Positions 54,052-63,832 are shown, numbered from the stretch's first letter. The stretch is 64,000 nucleotides of DNA from Planctomycetota bacterium (GCA_029260735.1 JAJDCR010000082.1:1-64000), one strand, 5' to 3'. Notes: generated by a model not told the origin, from the sequence alone. Numbers and translations are program-made.

Positions 54052-55332
54052 ATGAAGATTACTTACTTGGCAGCAGGAGCAGGAGAAATGTATTGTGGGG
54101 CATGTGCCCATGATGTCAACCTTACGAGTGGGCTTTTGGCCGAAGGACACGACGTGCAACTGGTTCCTCTCTACACTCCTATTCGGACGGATTTAGATAT
54201 TCCTCCGACAACAGAAATTTTTTTAGGAGGGATCGGAGTTTTTTTACGGCAACAGTTTCCTTGGCTTAGCTTGCCTGTCTTTGTGGAAAAACTTCTAAGA
54301 CGCTCTGACCTTTTAGCTTGGGCAGGGAAAAGAGCTGTAAAAACAAATCCTAGTTCCTTAGGCCCAATGACTGTCTCCATCCTAAAAGGTAAAAATGGAA
54401 AACAGAAAAAAGATTTAGAAACTCTTTTGCTTTTCTTAGAGGAAGAAAACTGTCCAGATATTGTTCATATTACGAATTCATTGCTTTCTGGTATAGCTCC
54501 TGTTTTAAAAGAGAGGTTGGGTTGCCCAGTAGTTTGCAACATACAAGGAGAAGATGGTTTTTTGGATCTCATGCCAGAGAAATATCGCAAGGAAGCTACT
54601 GAGCTGGTGGCCCTTAATGCTCAATATATCGATTGTTTTATATCCCCTTCTGAAATCTACAAACAAAGAGTACAAAATTATTTTTCTTTACCGGATGATA
54701 AGATTGTGGTGATTCCCCCTGCGATTAATACTGATATTTACTCCTTTTCCTGGAAAGGCGTTGAAGATACATGGACAATAGGGTATCTCTCTCGAATTTC
54801 TCCTGAAAAAGGTTTAGATGTTTTGGTTGAGGCAATAGTCTCTTTAAAAAAGAAAAAAAAGAAGGGGGTTGCTATAAAATTAAAAGTAGCAGGCAAAATT
54901 ATGGACTATATTTTTTGGGAAAATATTTTGCTTCAAGCTAAGGCAGAGGGGATAGTTTTTGAGTATGTCGGAGAACTGTGTCTAGAAGATAAAATCAAAT
55001 TTCTGAGGGAATGTTCTTTGTTTTGTGCTCCGAGCAAACAGCCTGAGTCCAGAGGTACAGTCGCTCTTGAGGCTATTGCTCTAGGAGTACCTGTTATTTT
55101 GCCTGAGGCAGGAGTTTTTCCTGAAATACTTCAGCAAACAAAAGGGGGGATACTTTTTCAGTCTTCCAATAGTAAAGACTTAGCGGAAAAAATACACTCT
55201 TTGTCCTCTGATGATTTAAAAGAATTTAGTTTCGGACATAAGAATGTACAAGAGAAATATTCAACAAAGTGTTTAGCAGTAAAAACATCTAGGCTTTATG
55301 ATAGAGTTTTGTCGGGAGGAATGGACAAATAA
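54052..55332 (+). CDS. Family 4 glycosyltransferase
   Basis: 426 residues with two Rossmann-like halves. The acceptor half begins MKITYLAAGAGEMYCGACAHD, with a Cys-rich GEMYCGACAHD in place of the usual GG(V/A)E loop. The donor half has IGYLSRISPEKGLDVLVEA and the nucleotide-sugar motif PSKQPESRGTVALEAIALGVPVI (the EX7E pattern). It transfers a sugar from a nucleotide donor to an unknown acceptor. A run of six Lys codons (KKKKKK, about 54,847-54,865) is A-rich and prone to indels but is in frame here. It has no other glycan gene next to it. Confidence 0.9.
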   Translation: MKITYLAAGAGEMYCGACAHDVNLTSGLLAEGHDVQLVPLYTPIRTDLDIPPTTEIFLGGIGVFLRQQFPWLSLPVFVEKLLRRSDLLAWAGKRAVKTNPSSLGPMTVSILKGKNGKQKKDLETLLLFLEEENCPDIVHITNSLLSGIAPVLKERLGCPVVCNIQGEDGFLDLMPEKYRKEATELVALNAQYIDCFISPSEIYKQRVQNYFSLPDDKIVVIPPAINTDIYSFSWKGVEDTWTIGYLSRISPEKGLDVLVEAIVSLKKKKKKGVAIKLKVAGKIMDYIFWENILLQAKAEGIVFEYVGELCLEDKIKFLRECSLFCAPSKQPESRGTVALEAIALGVPVILPEAGVFPEILQQTKGGILFQSSNSKDLAEKIHSLSSDDLKEFSFGHKNVQEKYSTKCLAVKTSRLYDRVLSGGMDK

Positions 55333-55468
55333 CCTACATCACTCAATAGAACTGTTTGGCACTTTTTTAGAAAAACTTCTTTGTTTCTCTTTCAGTCTTT
55401 GATAAAATGTATTGGTTTAAAGGCATGTGAAATAATTCAAGGAATTTCAAAAAAAATATAAATTTTCC

Positions 55469-55498
55469 TTGTCATTTTGACCTGCTATGAAGTATAGT
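55469..55498 (+). promoter_or_regulatory. Likely promoter of the secreted EF-hand-like protein
   Basis: TTGTCA (55469-55474), 18-base spacer, TATAGT (55493-55498), about 57 bases before the GTG. Confidence 0.55.
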
Positions 55499-55554
55499 AG
55501 TAATACTATGCATTTTTCATATTTCAAAATTAAGTAAATTTAAGGAGAAGAAAT

Positions 55555-57390
55555 GTGATTAAATATCTACTTCCAATATTATCACTGTTGATACTAATTT
55601 CTTTTATTGCTCCTGTAGCTGTGATGGCTTGTCCACCACCTTATAGCTACTACTCGCCACCTGCACCAGAGCCATCTCCAACAGCTGCTCAAATTGAAGC
55701 TGAAAGACAAAGGACTCTAGAGCTAGAGCGACAACGTATTGCTGAAGAACAAAGAATTGCTTCTGAAGCAGAAGCCAAGCGTATAGCTGAAGCAGAAGCC
55801 AAGCGTAAAGCTGAAGAAGAAGCTCGTCGTAAAGCTGAAGAAGAAGCTCGTAAAGCTGAAGAATCTCGTCAGCAAGCGTTATCTACTCAGATTTCACCTG
55901 TTGATTTTCATCCTCCTATAAACGGAGAAATTGATCAATACCTTGCTGTTGCTAAGGGCTTTATTAATGGTAAAGATGTTGAAAATACAATCAACACTCG
56001 AGTTTCTGACATAGAGACCGACTTCACTGTTGCTCCTGCTGGTCAAGATGCTTCTGTCGATCAAATCGACCAACGCAATCAAGAACAAAAAGAGAAGAAC
56101 AATGAAGCTCAACAACTCTTGAACGAAAAGATTCTTCCTTACTTTGATGGTTCTGAAGACAAAATCAAAGAAATGCTCAGTGCAGCTCAAGACTTCGATA
56201 AGAACAGTGCATCTTTAGCCGCTTACTTTGGTCACGTTAATGAATTCCACGAATTTTTCTTGGAAGACATGAAAAACGAACCTGAGCGTTTTGGTGTTGA
56301 CGTTTACATGAGAGACTTTGATTCCCTCAAAGAATCTATTGTTAACGAACTAGAAGACATCAATGCTGAAAAGCCAGATATTGATTTGAATTTGGCTAAC
56401 AGTGAAGTTTTTGATCCTCTACAGTTTTTGGATAAAGGAATAGTTCCTCCCACAGACTTAAATCTTCGCTTCACTATTTTGCAACCTTTGAATATTGATC
56501 CTCGTCTGAATACGACTTTGATTAGTATGTTGTCTACTCTTCGCAATAAGTTTGCTGATGACAATCGTTTGACTGCTCAAGTTGATTTCTTCCTGAACAA
56601 GTTTCCTGCAAGCGCAGAAAACATTGTGATGGATTCAGCTGACACTCAAATCTTTGACACTTTGGGCAACGCAAAACAAATTGGTGCCCTTTCTAAAGGA
56701 AACTTTTCTGTTGATGAGTTTGGTGCGATAGTCAGAACTGAAGCAACTAGCCAAAATACTCAACTTGTTGGTGATCGTACTCAAGGACGTTTCAACAACC
56801 GTAGTTTTGGTTATAGATTACAAGATGGTAATCATCCTAGTATCGAAGTAACCATTGGTAACAGCCGTTATCGTTTGCACGATAATGTTTTTACTAGTCC
56901 TTTGGTTCTTGATATGAACAATGATGGCAAGCTTGAAGCTTCTAACGGCGAATGGCTTCCTCACAACTATAACAACAGTCGTGTAGTTGAGTTCGATATC
57001 GACGGTGACAACTTTGTTGATATTACTGAATGGGTTGGTCCTAATGATGGTCTTCTAGTCGCTAACGTTAAAGAAGGTGTTAGCATCAATGCTAATAGTC
57101 TTTTCGGAGAAGCTGGTGGTTTCATCAACGGATTCGAAAAACTTTCTCTTCTTGACGCTGACAAAAATACTGTCATTTCTGGTGCAGAATTAGAAACACT
57201 TAGTGTATGGCAAGATAAAAATCTTAATGCCCAAATCGACGCTGGTGAATTAACTTCTGTAGTTGATCTTGGTATTACCGAAATCAACACAAACCATGAA
57301 AAATATGTTTCCTCTTTCGTTCGCAATGGCGAAGAAGTAACTATGTGGGACTGGTACCCTAGTTATTTCCAAGTGAAGAAACAAAAATAA
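55555..57390 (+). CDS. Secreted protein with coiled coil and EF-hand-like calcium loops
   Basis: 611 residues starting at GTG, seven bases after a perfect AAGGAG. The overlapping ATG one frame away meets a stop at once. A signal peptide (YLLPILSLLILISFIAPVAVMAC) is followed by a Pro-rich stretch. The Cys after VMA might be lipidated. Then come a Glu/Lys/Ala coiled coil (about 40-105, repeats of RKAEEEAR) and a helical body to 400. The C-terminal domain is of the type seen in RTX/haemolysin-like proteins: LDMNNDGKLE, FDIDGDNFVDITEWVGPNDGLLV, LFGEAGGFINGFEKLSLLDADKN and VWQDKNLNAQIDAGEL. Codons favour C-ending forms (AAC, TTC, GAC) more than neighbouring genes do. With strong promoter, RBS and terminator this suggests high expression. 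It is probably a surface or structural protein; the family is not identified. Confidence 0.8.
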   Translation: MIKYLLPILSLLILISFIAPVAVMACPPPYSYYSPPAPEPSPTAAQIEAERQRTLELERQRIAEEQRIASEAEAKRIAEAEAKRKAEEEARRKAEEEARKAEESRQQALSTQISPVDFHPPINGEIDQYLAVAKGFINGKDVENTINTRVSDIETDFTVAPAGQDASVDQIDQRNQEQKEKNNEAQQLLNEKILPYFDGSEDKIKEMLSAAQDFDKNSASLAAYFGHVNEFHEFFLEDMKNEPERFGVDVYMRDFDSLKESIVNELEDINAEKPDIDLNLANSEVFDPLQFLDKGIVPPTDLNLRFTILQPLNIDPRLNTTLISMLSTLRNKFADDNRLTAQVDFFLNKFPASAENIVMDSADTQIFDTLGNAKQIGALSKGNFSVDEFGAIVRTEATSQNTQLVGDRTQGRFNNRSFGYRLQDGNHPSIEVTIGNSRYRLHDNVFTSPLVLDMNNDGKLEASNGEWLPHNYNNSRVVEFDIDGDNFVDITEWVGPNDGLLVANVKEGVSINANSLFGEAGGFINGFEKLSLLDADKNTVISGAELETLSVWQDKNLNAQIDAGELTSVVDLGITEINTNHEKYVSSFVRNGEEVTMWDWYPSYFQVKKQK

Positions 57391-57410
57391 GTTAGTCCAA
57401 CTTTAAACAA

Positions 57411-57449
57411 AAAGAGAGTATTATCTTTAGCATAATACTCTCTTTTTTT
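57411..57449 (+). terminator. Strong terminator after the secreted EF-hand-like protein
   Basis: AAAGAGAGTATTAT (57411-57424) pairs with ATAATACTCTCTTT (57432-57445) around a 7-base loop and ends in a T run. Confidence 0.9.
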
Positions 57450-57569
57450 GTATTTACTTTCATTCTGTACTAAAAAACACTTTCTTTTATAGCTAAATAA
57501 AGGCATACTTAGACTAAGTGAATTACTGAATGAAAATACATCTCATTCATATTTCCTCATGACTTTAGG

Positions 57570-57724
57570 TGCTTGGAAAGAAATAATCTCTCTAGTTGCG
57601 CAGCAGATTTTGTTTGCTAGTAAGGCGCTTTCGATGGCGCATAGTTTTTTTCTGTAACAGAGAAGCAACGCAGCTAGCAAACAAAAGATCAAGCAAATAG
57701 GGAGATTATTTCTTTCCAAGTGCC
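57570..57724. repeat. 155-bp inverted-repeat element
   Basis: The left arm GGTGCTTGGAAAGAAATAAT (57570 on) is mirrored by ATTATTTCTTTCCAAGTGCC (ending 57724). The inner TTGTTTGCTAG pairs with CTAGCAAACAA. The arms are about 53 bp with some mismatches around a core containing GCGC twice. It is gene-free and could be MITE-like or a stable RNA hairpin. Confidence 0.6.
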
Positions 57725-57848
57725 TTATATCTTTTGGCCCTTTTCTCGTCGATGCAAAAGATGGAACTTCCCATAGATTTTGTCGTGCGATTTAGATACT
57801 CATGGCAGTACTAAGAAGCACACCCCACATTCTTTTCAGGTGAAGGAC

Positions 57849-58988
57849 ATGATAATAGCTCTCCAAAAACAGTTTCTATTAACTTTTGTTTTTGTCTGTT
57901 TACTAACTCCTGCCTTTGGTAAAGATTTCTTCATTTCTCAGAAAGAAATCGAAACACAAAGTGATGTTAACTATCTCACGATAAATCCTATTGCTCTATC
58001 TCACGAAGGGGATTACTTTCTAGTAACAGAAAGAGTAAAAGATCTCCAAACAAGAGCTAAAGGCTCTGCGTTCAACTTACTTGTTTTTCGTTTTGAAAAT
58101 GGACGTTTGGCAAGGATTGACAAAATTCTTTTACCCATTACTCATTTATTGAATGTAGCTTATGCTGGGCGTCAGCACACAGCCCTTGTCTCAGGGGATC
58201 ACGGAAACAAGCTTATTCTGGTTAATCTTCGCACAAATAAAATCAAGACTATTTTTGAATATCGAAAAAGTCGTCCTGGTTTTAAAGCTGGTGAAATGCT
58301 CCTTTCGAATAAAGGGAAGTTTTTTTCTACTGGTTGGTTTTATGACCGCAATCAGTATTGGAAAGGAGATTATCTTGTCCGATTACGCATTGATCGGAAG
58401 GGAAAAGTTAAGTTTGAGAAAAAAGTAGACTTGGAAGACCTTTTTGCCAAAAGATTTAACGACCAAGGACTTGTTCGAAGTTTCTACTATGTTTCTGATC
58501 AAAAAGTTTTCTTTAATTTGATTAGACTTAACGATAGAAAAACTTCTTTAATGATGTACCAGTCCAAAAGAAATTATGCAGATGGAGAATGCCACGTTGT
58601 TGACGAGGGATTTCTTATCTCTGTTTTTGTCGGAACGGATAAACGTGTTTTTTATATTGTCCAGGACGAAGACAAAAATCCTTCCCACTATGTCAAAGAT
58701 GTTACTTTAGGAAAAGAAGGTAACCTTGATTCAAATAAACGATGGGAAGTTAAGGGACATGGGCTTTACTCTTACCCTTTTCTTGTTGATGATACTTTAG
58801 TTGCTATTAGAATGAACTTACAAACACGCTCTTTTAATGGTTACTATGGAAAAGAAGAAGATGGTTATGTCATGAAAAGGTTTCTCAAGAATGAAGTGCT
58901 TGGGCCAATGAAAATTTCAGGAAATGGGAAAACTTATCTTTTGATCACTCCTGAAGGATTTAAAATCGGGAATTTCGAGTTAGACTAG
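57849..58988 (+). CDS. Exported protein of unknown function, propeller-like
   Basis: About 379 residues from the ATG at 57849 (AGGTG seven bases upstream); the frame continues 23 codons further back without a signal-like start. A signal peptide is seen (FLLTFVFVCLLTPAFG). The body alternates strands and D/N/G turns (LILVNLRTNKIKTIFEY, LVRLRIDRKGKVKFEK, KISGNGKTYLLITPEGFKIGNF) in a way that suggests a beta-propeller. No family is recognised. It is followed after 23 bases by another exported protein. Confidence 0.65.
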   Translation: MIIALQKQFLLTFVFVCLLTPAFGKDFFISQKEIETQSDVNYLTINPIALSHEGDYFLVTERVKDLQTRAKGSAFNLLVFRFENGRLARIDKILLPITHLLNVAYAGRQHTALVSGDHGNKLILVNLRTNKIKTIFEYRKSRPGFKAGEMLLSNKGKFFSTGWFYDRNQYWKGDYLVRLRIDRKGKVKFEKKVDLEDLFAKRFNDQGLVRSFYYVSDQKVFFNLIRLNDRKTSLMMYQSKRNYADGECHVVDEGFLISVFVGTDKRVFYIVQDEDKNPSHYVKDVTLGKEGNLDSNKRWEVKGHGLYSYPFLVDDTLVAIRMNLQTRSFNGYYGKEEDGYVMKRFLKNEVLGPMKISGNGKTYLLITPEGFKIGNFELD

Positions 58989-59011
58989 TATTGTTAGTTA
59001 GGAGATGACCT

Positions 59012-60004
59012 TTGAAATTTTTTGGATATCTCACACCTCTTATCCTCTGCTTTTTGTTAATGAGCAGTTCTTTTCTCAAAGCAAAAGAAATTCCTGTTTT
59101 CATTCCGAAAGAGATGAGTTTTAAGATTACCGACTATCCCTGGGCTAAAGAGCTTAGTCTGAACTTTCGAGGAGATGTCAACCCCATTGTTAAAGGTTGT
59201 CATTTTGCAGTAGTTATTTATTATTTGGAAGACCAAGTATATCAGTTTACTGCTCCTGTTCAAAATGATCCTGAAAATGCACAGCGTTATTTTATTGATA
59301 TGGCTCGTGAGCCCATTAATCTTGCCGCCGAAGAAGTCTTGCCCGGAAAGTATACTATTCAAATTACTTTAGAGCTGTCTTCCCAGTCGGGAGAATTTCA
59401 AGATATGTGGAGCCGAGATTTTCCTAAGGATACTCCCAATGTCTTTAGGAAAAGTTTCGAGTTAGGCAATGCTCAAATGTTTGCCGAACGCAGTGATAGT
59501 ATACGTAAATTTTACTTAACTCGAATGCGCAATATGAACGCTCTTTTTAAATTGCTCCAAGAGAAGAAAAAAATAGCAATACAGGCTCGAAGAGACAGTA
59601 TTGGAGGACGGAAAAACGAGTTCTCTAATGGACAAACCTTTGATCCTGATAAGTGGCGGGGGTGGTTTAATGCCCACTTCTTATTTAAAATGGAGGCAGA
59701 AAAACAGCTTCTTGATAAACACGCTCAAAGATTGTTTTGTTTACGTTTTGGAGTTACTCATAGCTCTATGAGCAGCGCTTGTGACTTAATGACTCGGATC
59801 GCTCGTTTACACAGTGCAAATATTTACAAGTATTACAAACTGGGACAAGATAGAGAAAATCTCCAACAAATGGATCAGTTTGCTATCCAAAATATTGACG
59901 ATCTCATTCGAAATCTTCAGAGACTACATTCTCTTTCAGCGAAAGAGCTTGGTATTAGTTTACAGAAAGAGCTAGGTTATCTTCCCCCTTACATTGTTAG
60001 ATAA
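59012..60004 (+). CDS. Exported protein of unknown function
   Basis: 330 residues starting with TTG at 59012, with GGAG eight bases before it, and a signal peptide (YLTPLILCFLLMSSSFLKA). Residues 25-150 are beta-rich (FAVVIYYLEDQVYQFTAPV, GKYTIQITLELSSQ). Residues 155-325 are helical (RKFYLTRMRNMNALFKLLQEKK, AQRLFCLRFGVTHSSMSSACDLMTRIARLHS). It is probably co-transcribed with the previous gene. I recognise no family; it may be a partner of the neighbouring surface proteins. Confidence 0.65.
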   Translation: MKFFGYLTPLILCFLLMSSSFLKAKEIPVFIPKEMSFKITDYPWAKELSLNFRGDVNPIVKGCHFAVVIYYLEDQVYQFTAPVQNDPENAQRYFIDMAREPINLAAEEVLPGKYTIQITLELSSQSGEFQDMWSRDFPKDTPNVFRKSFELGNAQMFAERSDSIRKFYLTRMRNMNALFKLLQEKKKIAIQARRDSIGGRKNEFSNGQTFDPDKWRGWFNAHFLFKMEAEKQLLDKHAQRLFCLRFGVTHSSMSSACDLMTRIARLHSANIYKYYKLGQDRENLQQMDQFAIQNIDDLIRNLQRLHSLSAKELGISLQKELGYLPPYIVR

Positions 60005-60497
60005 TTATCTAAAACAGCTTTTTAGCAATATACGCTTTGGAGGGCGAGGCTCCTGCCGAGCAGGGGATGTGTTTGGTTTCTAATATTGTAATCTAGGCAC
60101 ATCCTGCTCGGCAGGAGCATCCGCGATATAAAACGTTTTTTCAATATGAAACCTCTGAACAAATAAATGTGCTTTAATACCATCAGGAGCCAAGCACAAC
60201 CCCGGTGCGGCAGGAGCCTTACCCTCCCCAGAACATGTTGCTTAGAACGGTTTTCGATAATCTTTTTAAAAAACGGTTTCAGATAAGCCTCGCCTTCCCC
60301 CCTCAATAAAAAAAATTTTCACTACAAAAAAACTTACCTCAAAATTCCCATTTTGTCTCTCTCCTCGTTATACTCTAAACTCTTAGAGATACTCTTCCTT
60401 GAATTTTACCTTTACTTTAATTTAAAATTATCGTAGAATAAAAAGATTGTCATAATAATTCTTTCATAAAGAAGGCAAGTTTTCAGAGAGGTGGTCT
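60005..60497. other. Intergenic region with repeat copy 2 and pilin-gene leader
   Basis: The first 300 bases are the dispersed repeat. The remaining 200 are AT-rich leader of the GspK-like gene, with GAGAGGTGG shortly before its ATG. A 94-codon minus-strand frame over the repeat is a by-product of it. Confidence 0.6.
60038..60299 (-). repeat. 265-bp dispersed repeat, copy 2
   Basis: Reverse-complement counterpart of 24090-24354, with the same order of modules and scattered substitutions and indels. It lacks the outer 41-bp inverted repeats and the second inner arm seen in copy 1. Confidence 0.75.
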
Positions 60498-63400
60498 ATG
60501 AAAAATGCTCTTTTTTCCCACAAAAAAAATAACCGTAGAGGTATTAGTTTAATCCTCACGGTCAGTATGATGTTGGTTCTTTCTGTAATGGGTGTTTCAT
60601 TTGTTCAAATGAGCACCTATGAAAGAGTTGCTGCGGATAATTTTGTTGCTCAGGTAGATGCTCAGCTAACAGCTTTTGCTGGGCTAGATAGAGCAACTGC
60701 ACTTATGTTTGATCAACTGAGGAAAGAACGCTTTATCGTAGGAGCGTCTCCTAATGCTGATAAAGATAAAGATCCTCTGTGTAATGGTCGTATTATTTGG
60801 ACATCCAAGTTGAACGACGAAAACGAAGACGAAAAATGCCAGTTACTTTACCCTCCTGTTGCTCCTGTTGACTTAGGCAATTTAGGCCTAAATGGTGATG
60901 CTTTTGCCTTGAAAGACGAAAATGGCGATGCTCACACAGGAACAGAGGACGACTTGATTACAGCAACACGCGCAGGACAGATTATTTCTCTCTACGAGGG
61001 GAAAGTCCACAACGATTTATTTTCTCACTCTGGAGTTGTTGGAAGAGTTTCAAATGGTCAAACTATTGGCCGCTATGAAGCTAATGGTAATTTTTATTCC
61101 TTAAAAATAGTTGATTTATCTGGCCGTTTTAACATTAATAGTCATGTTTCTCTTCAGCAAGCAGAGTCGAACTTGATTGTTCGTAATATTCTCACAGTTC
61201 TTGGTCAAGAGTGTAAAGATACCAGTGGAAGTCAGGTATTACAAAACAGTGAAATAACTCAAATTATTGACACTATAAGACCAGCAGGAGGCCTTCTCCC
61301 TTTTAGTAGCACAGAGGTTTTAAGAAATACAGTTCTGGATATTTTTAGAAATAACGCTGAAGGAGAGCTTTTTCAAGGCGACTCCAAACAAGAAGAGAAA
61401 ACTAAAGCGTTAAATCAATTTTTAGATAACCTTACTGCTAATTCTTTTATTGATACCACAACTGCGGGAGTGAATAATTCGGCTCGTAAAATTGCAGAAC
61501 CTGCAAAATACTATTCCGAAGATAGGGCTCCGGTTAATGTCAACACGGCTTCTCTTGAGTTGTTAACAGCATTAATCAAAAATATTAAAGCGACAACTAT
61601 TTTTTATATTAATATTGCTACGACAGCAGCAGATACTACCTTTGGCAGCGGTAGTAGCAGCTTTCAATCAGAAACTAGCTTAGTTAATGAACCTATTCGT
61701 ATTACCATTGATTTTTCTCAAGGAGCTGTCGCTGAAAATGTAGCTGAAAAAATCTTTACCGAAGTTAACAGCGACAACGGAGGAAATTTTGACGACCAAG
61801 GAGATCTCGAAAGATTTTTTACCGACTTAATTGGAGATGCAACGGCCTTTCCTGCCAAAGCAGACGCTCGTCTAAGTAACCAAGTGTGGCAAGAAGCTTG
61901 TGCAGATGCTTTGAAGAGTAACTTTAATCCTAACGCAATGGAAAATTTTTGGAATCCTAATCTTCCTGCTTTTCGCCGAACAGCTAAAGGCGATCTTTTT
62001 GAGTCAGGGCTTCCTTCTCATACAACAGAGTTAACGTTTTATAACTTGAGTAATATAGAGGTTACTTCTGTTGGCTTTGTTACAGCAGACGAAGGACGTA
62101 ATGTTATTAGTATTTCTGGAGTGAAAACAGAGTTGTCTTTTGGTACTGTGTTGACTCATACTACTCAACAAGATTTCCAAAATGGAGGATCTTTAGTTAA
62201 TTCTCTTTCTACTCCAGCAAATATTGAACTAGCAACGCTCAAAAACTTAAGTGACCCTTCCGATGAATTTGCGGGAGCGATTGAACCCCAGCCTCGTAAG
62301 ATGACAGGGAATGACAATGCGCGCACTTTATTCGAGACACCTTCTGGTTTTGGAGAAGATTTTGAGGGAGAGAGCAAAATTTTCACATTGGCACTTCCAG
62401 AAACTCATGTTGAGTTGAGAGAAGTGAATCCTATGCAAACCTTTGCTAATCTTCGAAATGAGAATAACAATCTTTCATACGATGGTTTAGTCTCCCGGCG
62501 CTTTTATTATCGACGAGAAAGTGGTGGAGAGGTTATTGAGTCTCCGCGATACTTTCTAAAGAGAGCGTTTGAAGAATCTTTTCTTCCTAGCCAAAGATCA
62601 GACAATGAAAAACAAGTTGTTCTTCCTAATAACTCTAATTTGAGAAGTGGAGAAACGGCGACCGATAGCAATGGTAATGTTGTCACAAATTTAGCGAACA
62701 AACGAGGAACTCTTGAGTTTTGGCTAAAATTTGATTCAGACAAGAAGGACTTTACCGGCGGCTTTGGCGTTTCCTCTGGTCTTATAGGTATGACTACAGC
62801 AAGTGAATTTTTGCAAGGAAAAGAGGATTTACCTCCGATTGTTTTGGATGCACTGAAAGGAAAGACCAAATTCCAAGAAGGTGTCCAAATGTACATGTAT
62901 CGAAACACTCTGGGAGAAATGAGATTATCTCGTTTATACTATGCTTTCTGCTTTGAGCAAGATGGAACTCCCTATGGAGCTGTTGTCGAAGAAAATGTGG
63001 ATGGTGCTCGTAAACTAGCTCGCCGCGATATCACTTTTGATACCTCCAACTGGCAGGCTCATGACTGGCATCACATTCGTATCATTTGGGATGACAATCA
63101 GTCGGGTGAAAACTCTCTTCAGCTTTTTGTTGATGACACCAAAGTGAACGGAACTTTTGAAAAAGTAGATGATGGACGTGATCGACAATGGTGCGTTCTA
63201 AATGAACGAGAACCTTATGATAGTTTCTTTATCAATGGTTTTGAGAGAGAACAACTGAAGCCTGGTGGTTTCTTTCTCTTTGATACAGACGTTAAGTACT
63301 ATGGTAACGCTACCATCGATGGTATGATCAGTTACACTGGCACCACAACGAATACTTCTTCTACTCTACGGCAGCAGCGTTTCCATAACGATGCCCGATA

Positions 63401-63785
63401 TACCAATGAATTTGAGATTCCTCACAAAGGGTTAATCGGAGCGGTTCGCTGGGTTTCCTACCCTAGCTTACGCAATCGTAATTCTCATAATGCAGCAGGT
63501 ACGGAGAGTGTCAATTTAGATCCCAATGTCATCTTGCAAGGTAATTTCTCTATTTTGGAAGGTGATGATGGGAATCTAAGAGAGGTTGCTTTGCCTGCCC
63601 CTGAGGTCAACAATGGACAAGCGGTTAAAGTTGCAACTGGCACTAATCTAAGCTACTCTTTTGCTTTCAATAATGTAGAAGTTTCAGATGGAAGCAAAGG
63701 GCGGCACGTCTGTGCTACTTTGGATTCAGTTACTGTGACTATTCTGCATAATGTTGCTCAGTCCTCCAGTATTGAGCTTTTTTAA
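60498..63785 (+). CDS. GspK/PilX-like minor pseudopilin fused to a LamG domain
   Basis: 1095 residues. A prepilin-type leader ends at Gly15 (NNRRG), followed by a hydrophobic helix (ISLILTVSMMLVLSVMGVSF). The fifth mature residue is not Glu, as in GspK-type pseudopilins. A GspK-like helical region contains APVNVNTASLELLTAL (about 344). Residues about 734-895 form a concanavalin/LamG-like domain (RGTLEFWLKFDSDKKDF, HDWHHIRIIWDDNQSGENSLQLFVDD). GspK is normally about 320 residues and caps the type II secretion pseudopilus. The added sugar- or protein-binding domain would sit at the tip. It is expected to be processed by the prepilin peptidase at 33419. Confidence 0.85.
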   Translation: MKNALFSHKKNNRRGISLILTVSMMLVLSVMGVSFVQMSTYERVAADNFVAQVDAQLTAFAGLDRATALMFDQLRKERFIVGASPNADKDKDPLCNGRIIWTSKLNDENEDEKCQLLYPPVAPVDLGNLGLNGDAFALKDENGDAHTGTEDDLITATRAGQIISLYEGKVHNDLFSHSGVVGRVSNGQTIGRYEANGNFYSLKIVDLSGRFNINSHVSLQQAESNLIVRNILTVLGQECKDTSGSQVLQNSEITQIIDTIRPAGGLLPFSSTEVLRNTVLDIFRNNAEGELFQGDSKQEEKTKALNQFLDNLTANSFIDTTTAGVNNSARKIAEPAKYYSEDRAPVNVNTASLELLTALIKNIKATTIFYINIATTAADTTFGSGSSSFQSETSLVNEPIRITIDFSQGAVAENVAEKIFTEVNSDNGGNFDDQGDLERFFTDLIGDATAFPAKADARLSNQVWQEACADALKSNFNPNAMENFWNPNLPAFRRTAKGDLFESGLPSHTTELTFYNLSNIEVTSVGFVTADEGRNVISISGVKTELSFGTVLTHTTQQDFQNGGSLVNSLSTPANIELATLKNLSDPSDEFAGAIEPQPRKMTGNDNARTLFETPSGFGEDFEGESKIFTLALPETHVELREVNPMQTFANLRNENNNLSYDGLVSRRFYYRRESGGEVIESPRYFLKRAFEESFLPSQRSDNEKQVVLPNNSNLRSGETATDSNGNVVTNLANKRGTLEFWLKFDSDKKDFTGGFGVSSGLIGMTTASEFLQGKEDLPPIVLDALKGKTKFQEGVQMYMYRNTLGEMRLSRLYYAFCFEQDGTPYGAVVEENVDGARKLARRDITFDTSNWQAHDWHHIRIIWDDNQSGENSLQLFVDDTKVNGTFEKVDDGRDRQWCVLNEREPYDSFFINGFEREQLKPGGFFLFDTDVKYYGNATIDGMISYTGTTTNTSSTLRQQRFHNDARYTNEFEIPHKGLIGAVRWVSYPSLRNRNSHNAAGTESVNLDPNVILQGNFSILEGDDGNLREVALPAPEVNNGQAVKVATGTNLSYSFAFNNVEVSDGSKGRHVCATLDSVTVTILHNVAQSSSIELF

Positions 63786-63793
63786 GCTGTTTC

Positions 63794-63832
63794 TTTTGGC
63801 AAAGCAGGGGTTTCTCTCCTGCTTTGCCAAAA
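63794..63832 (+). terminator. Hairpin after the GspK-like gene
   Basis: TTTTGGCAAAGCAGG (63794-63808) and CCTGCTTTGCCAAAA (63818-63832) form a perfect 15-bp stem. The T tail is weak, so it could also stabilise the mRNA end. Confidence 0.65.
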
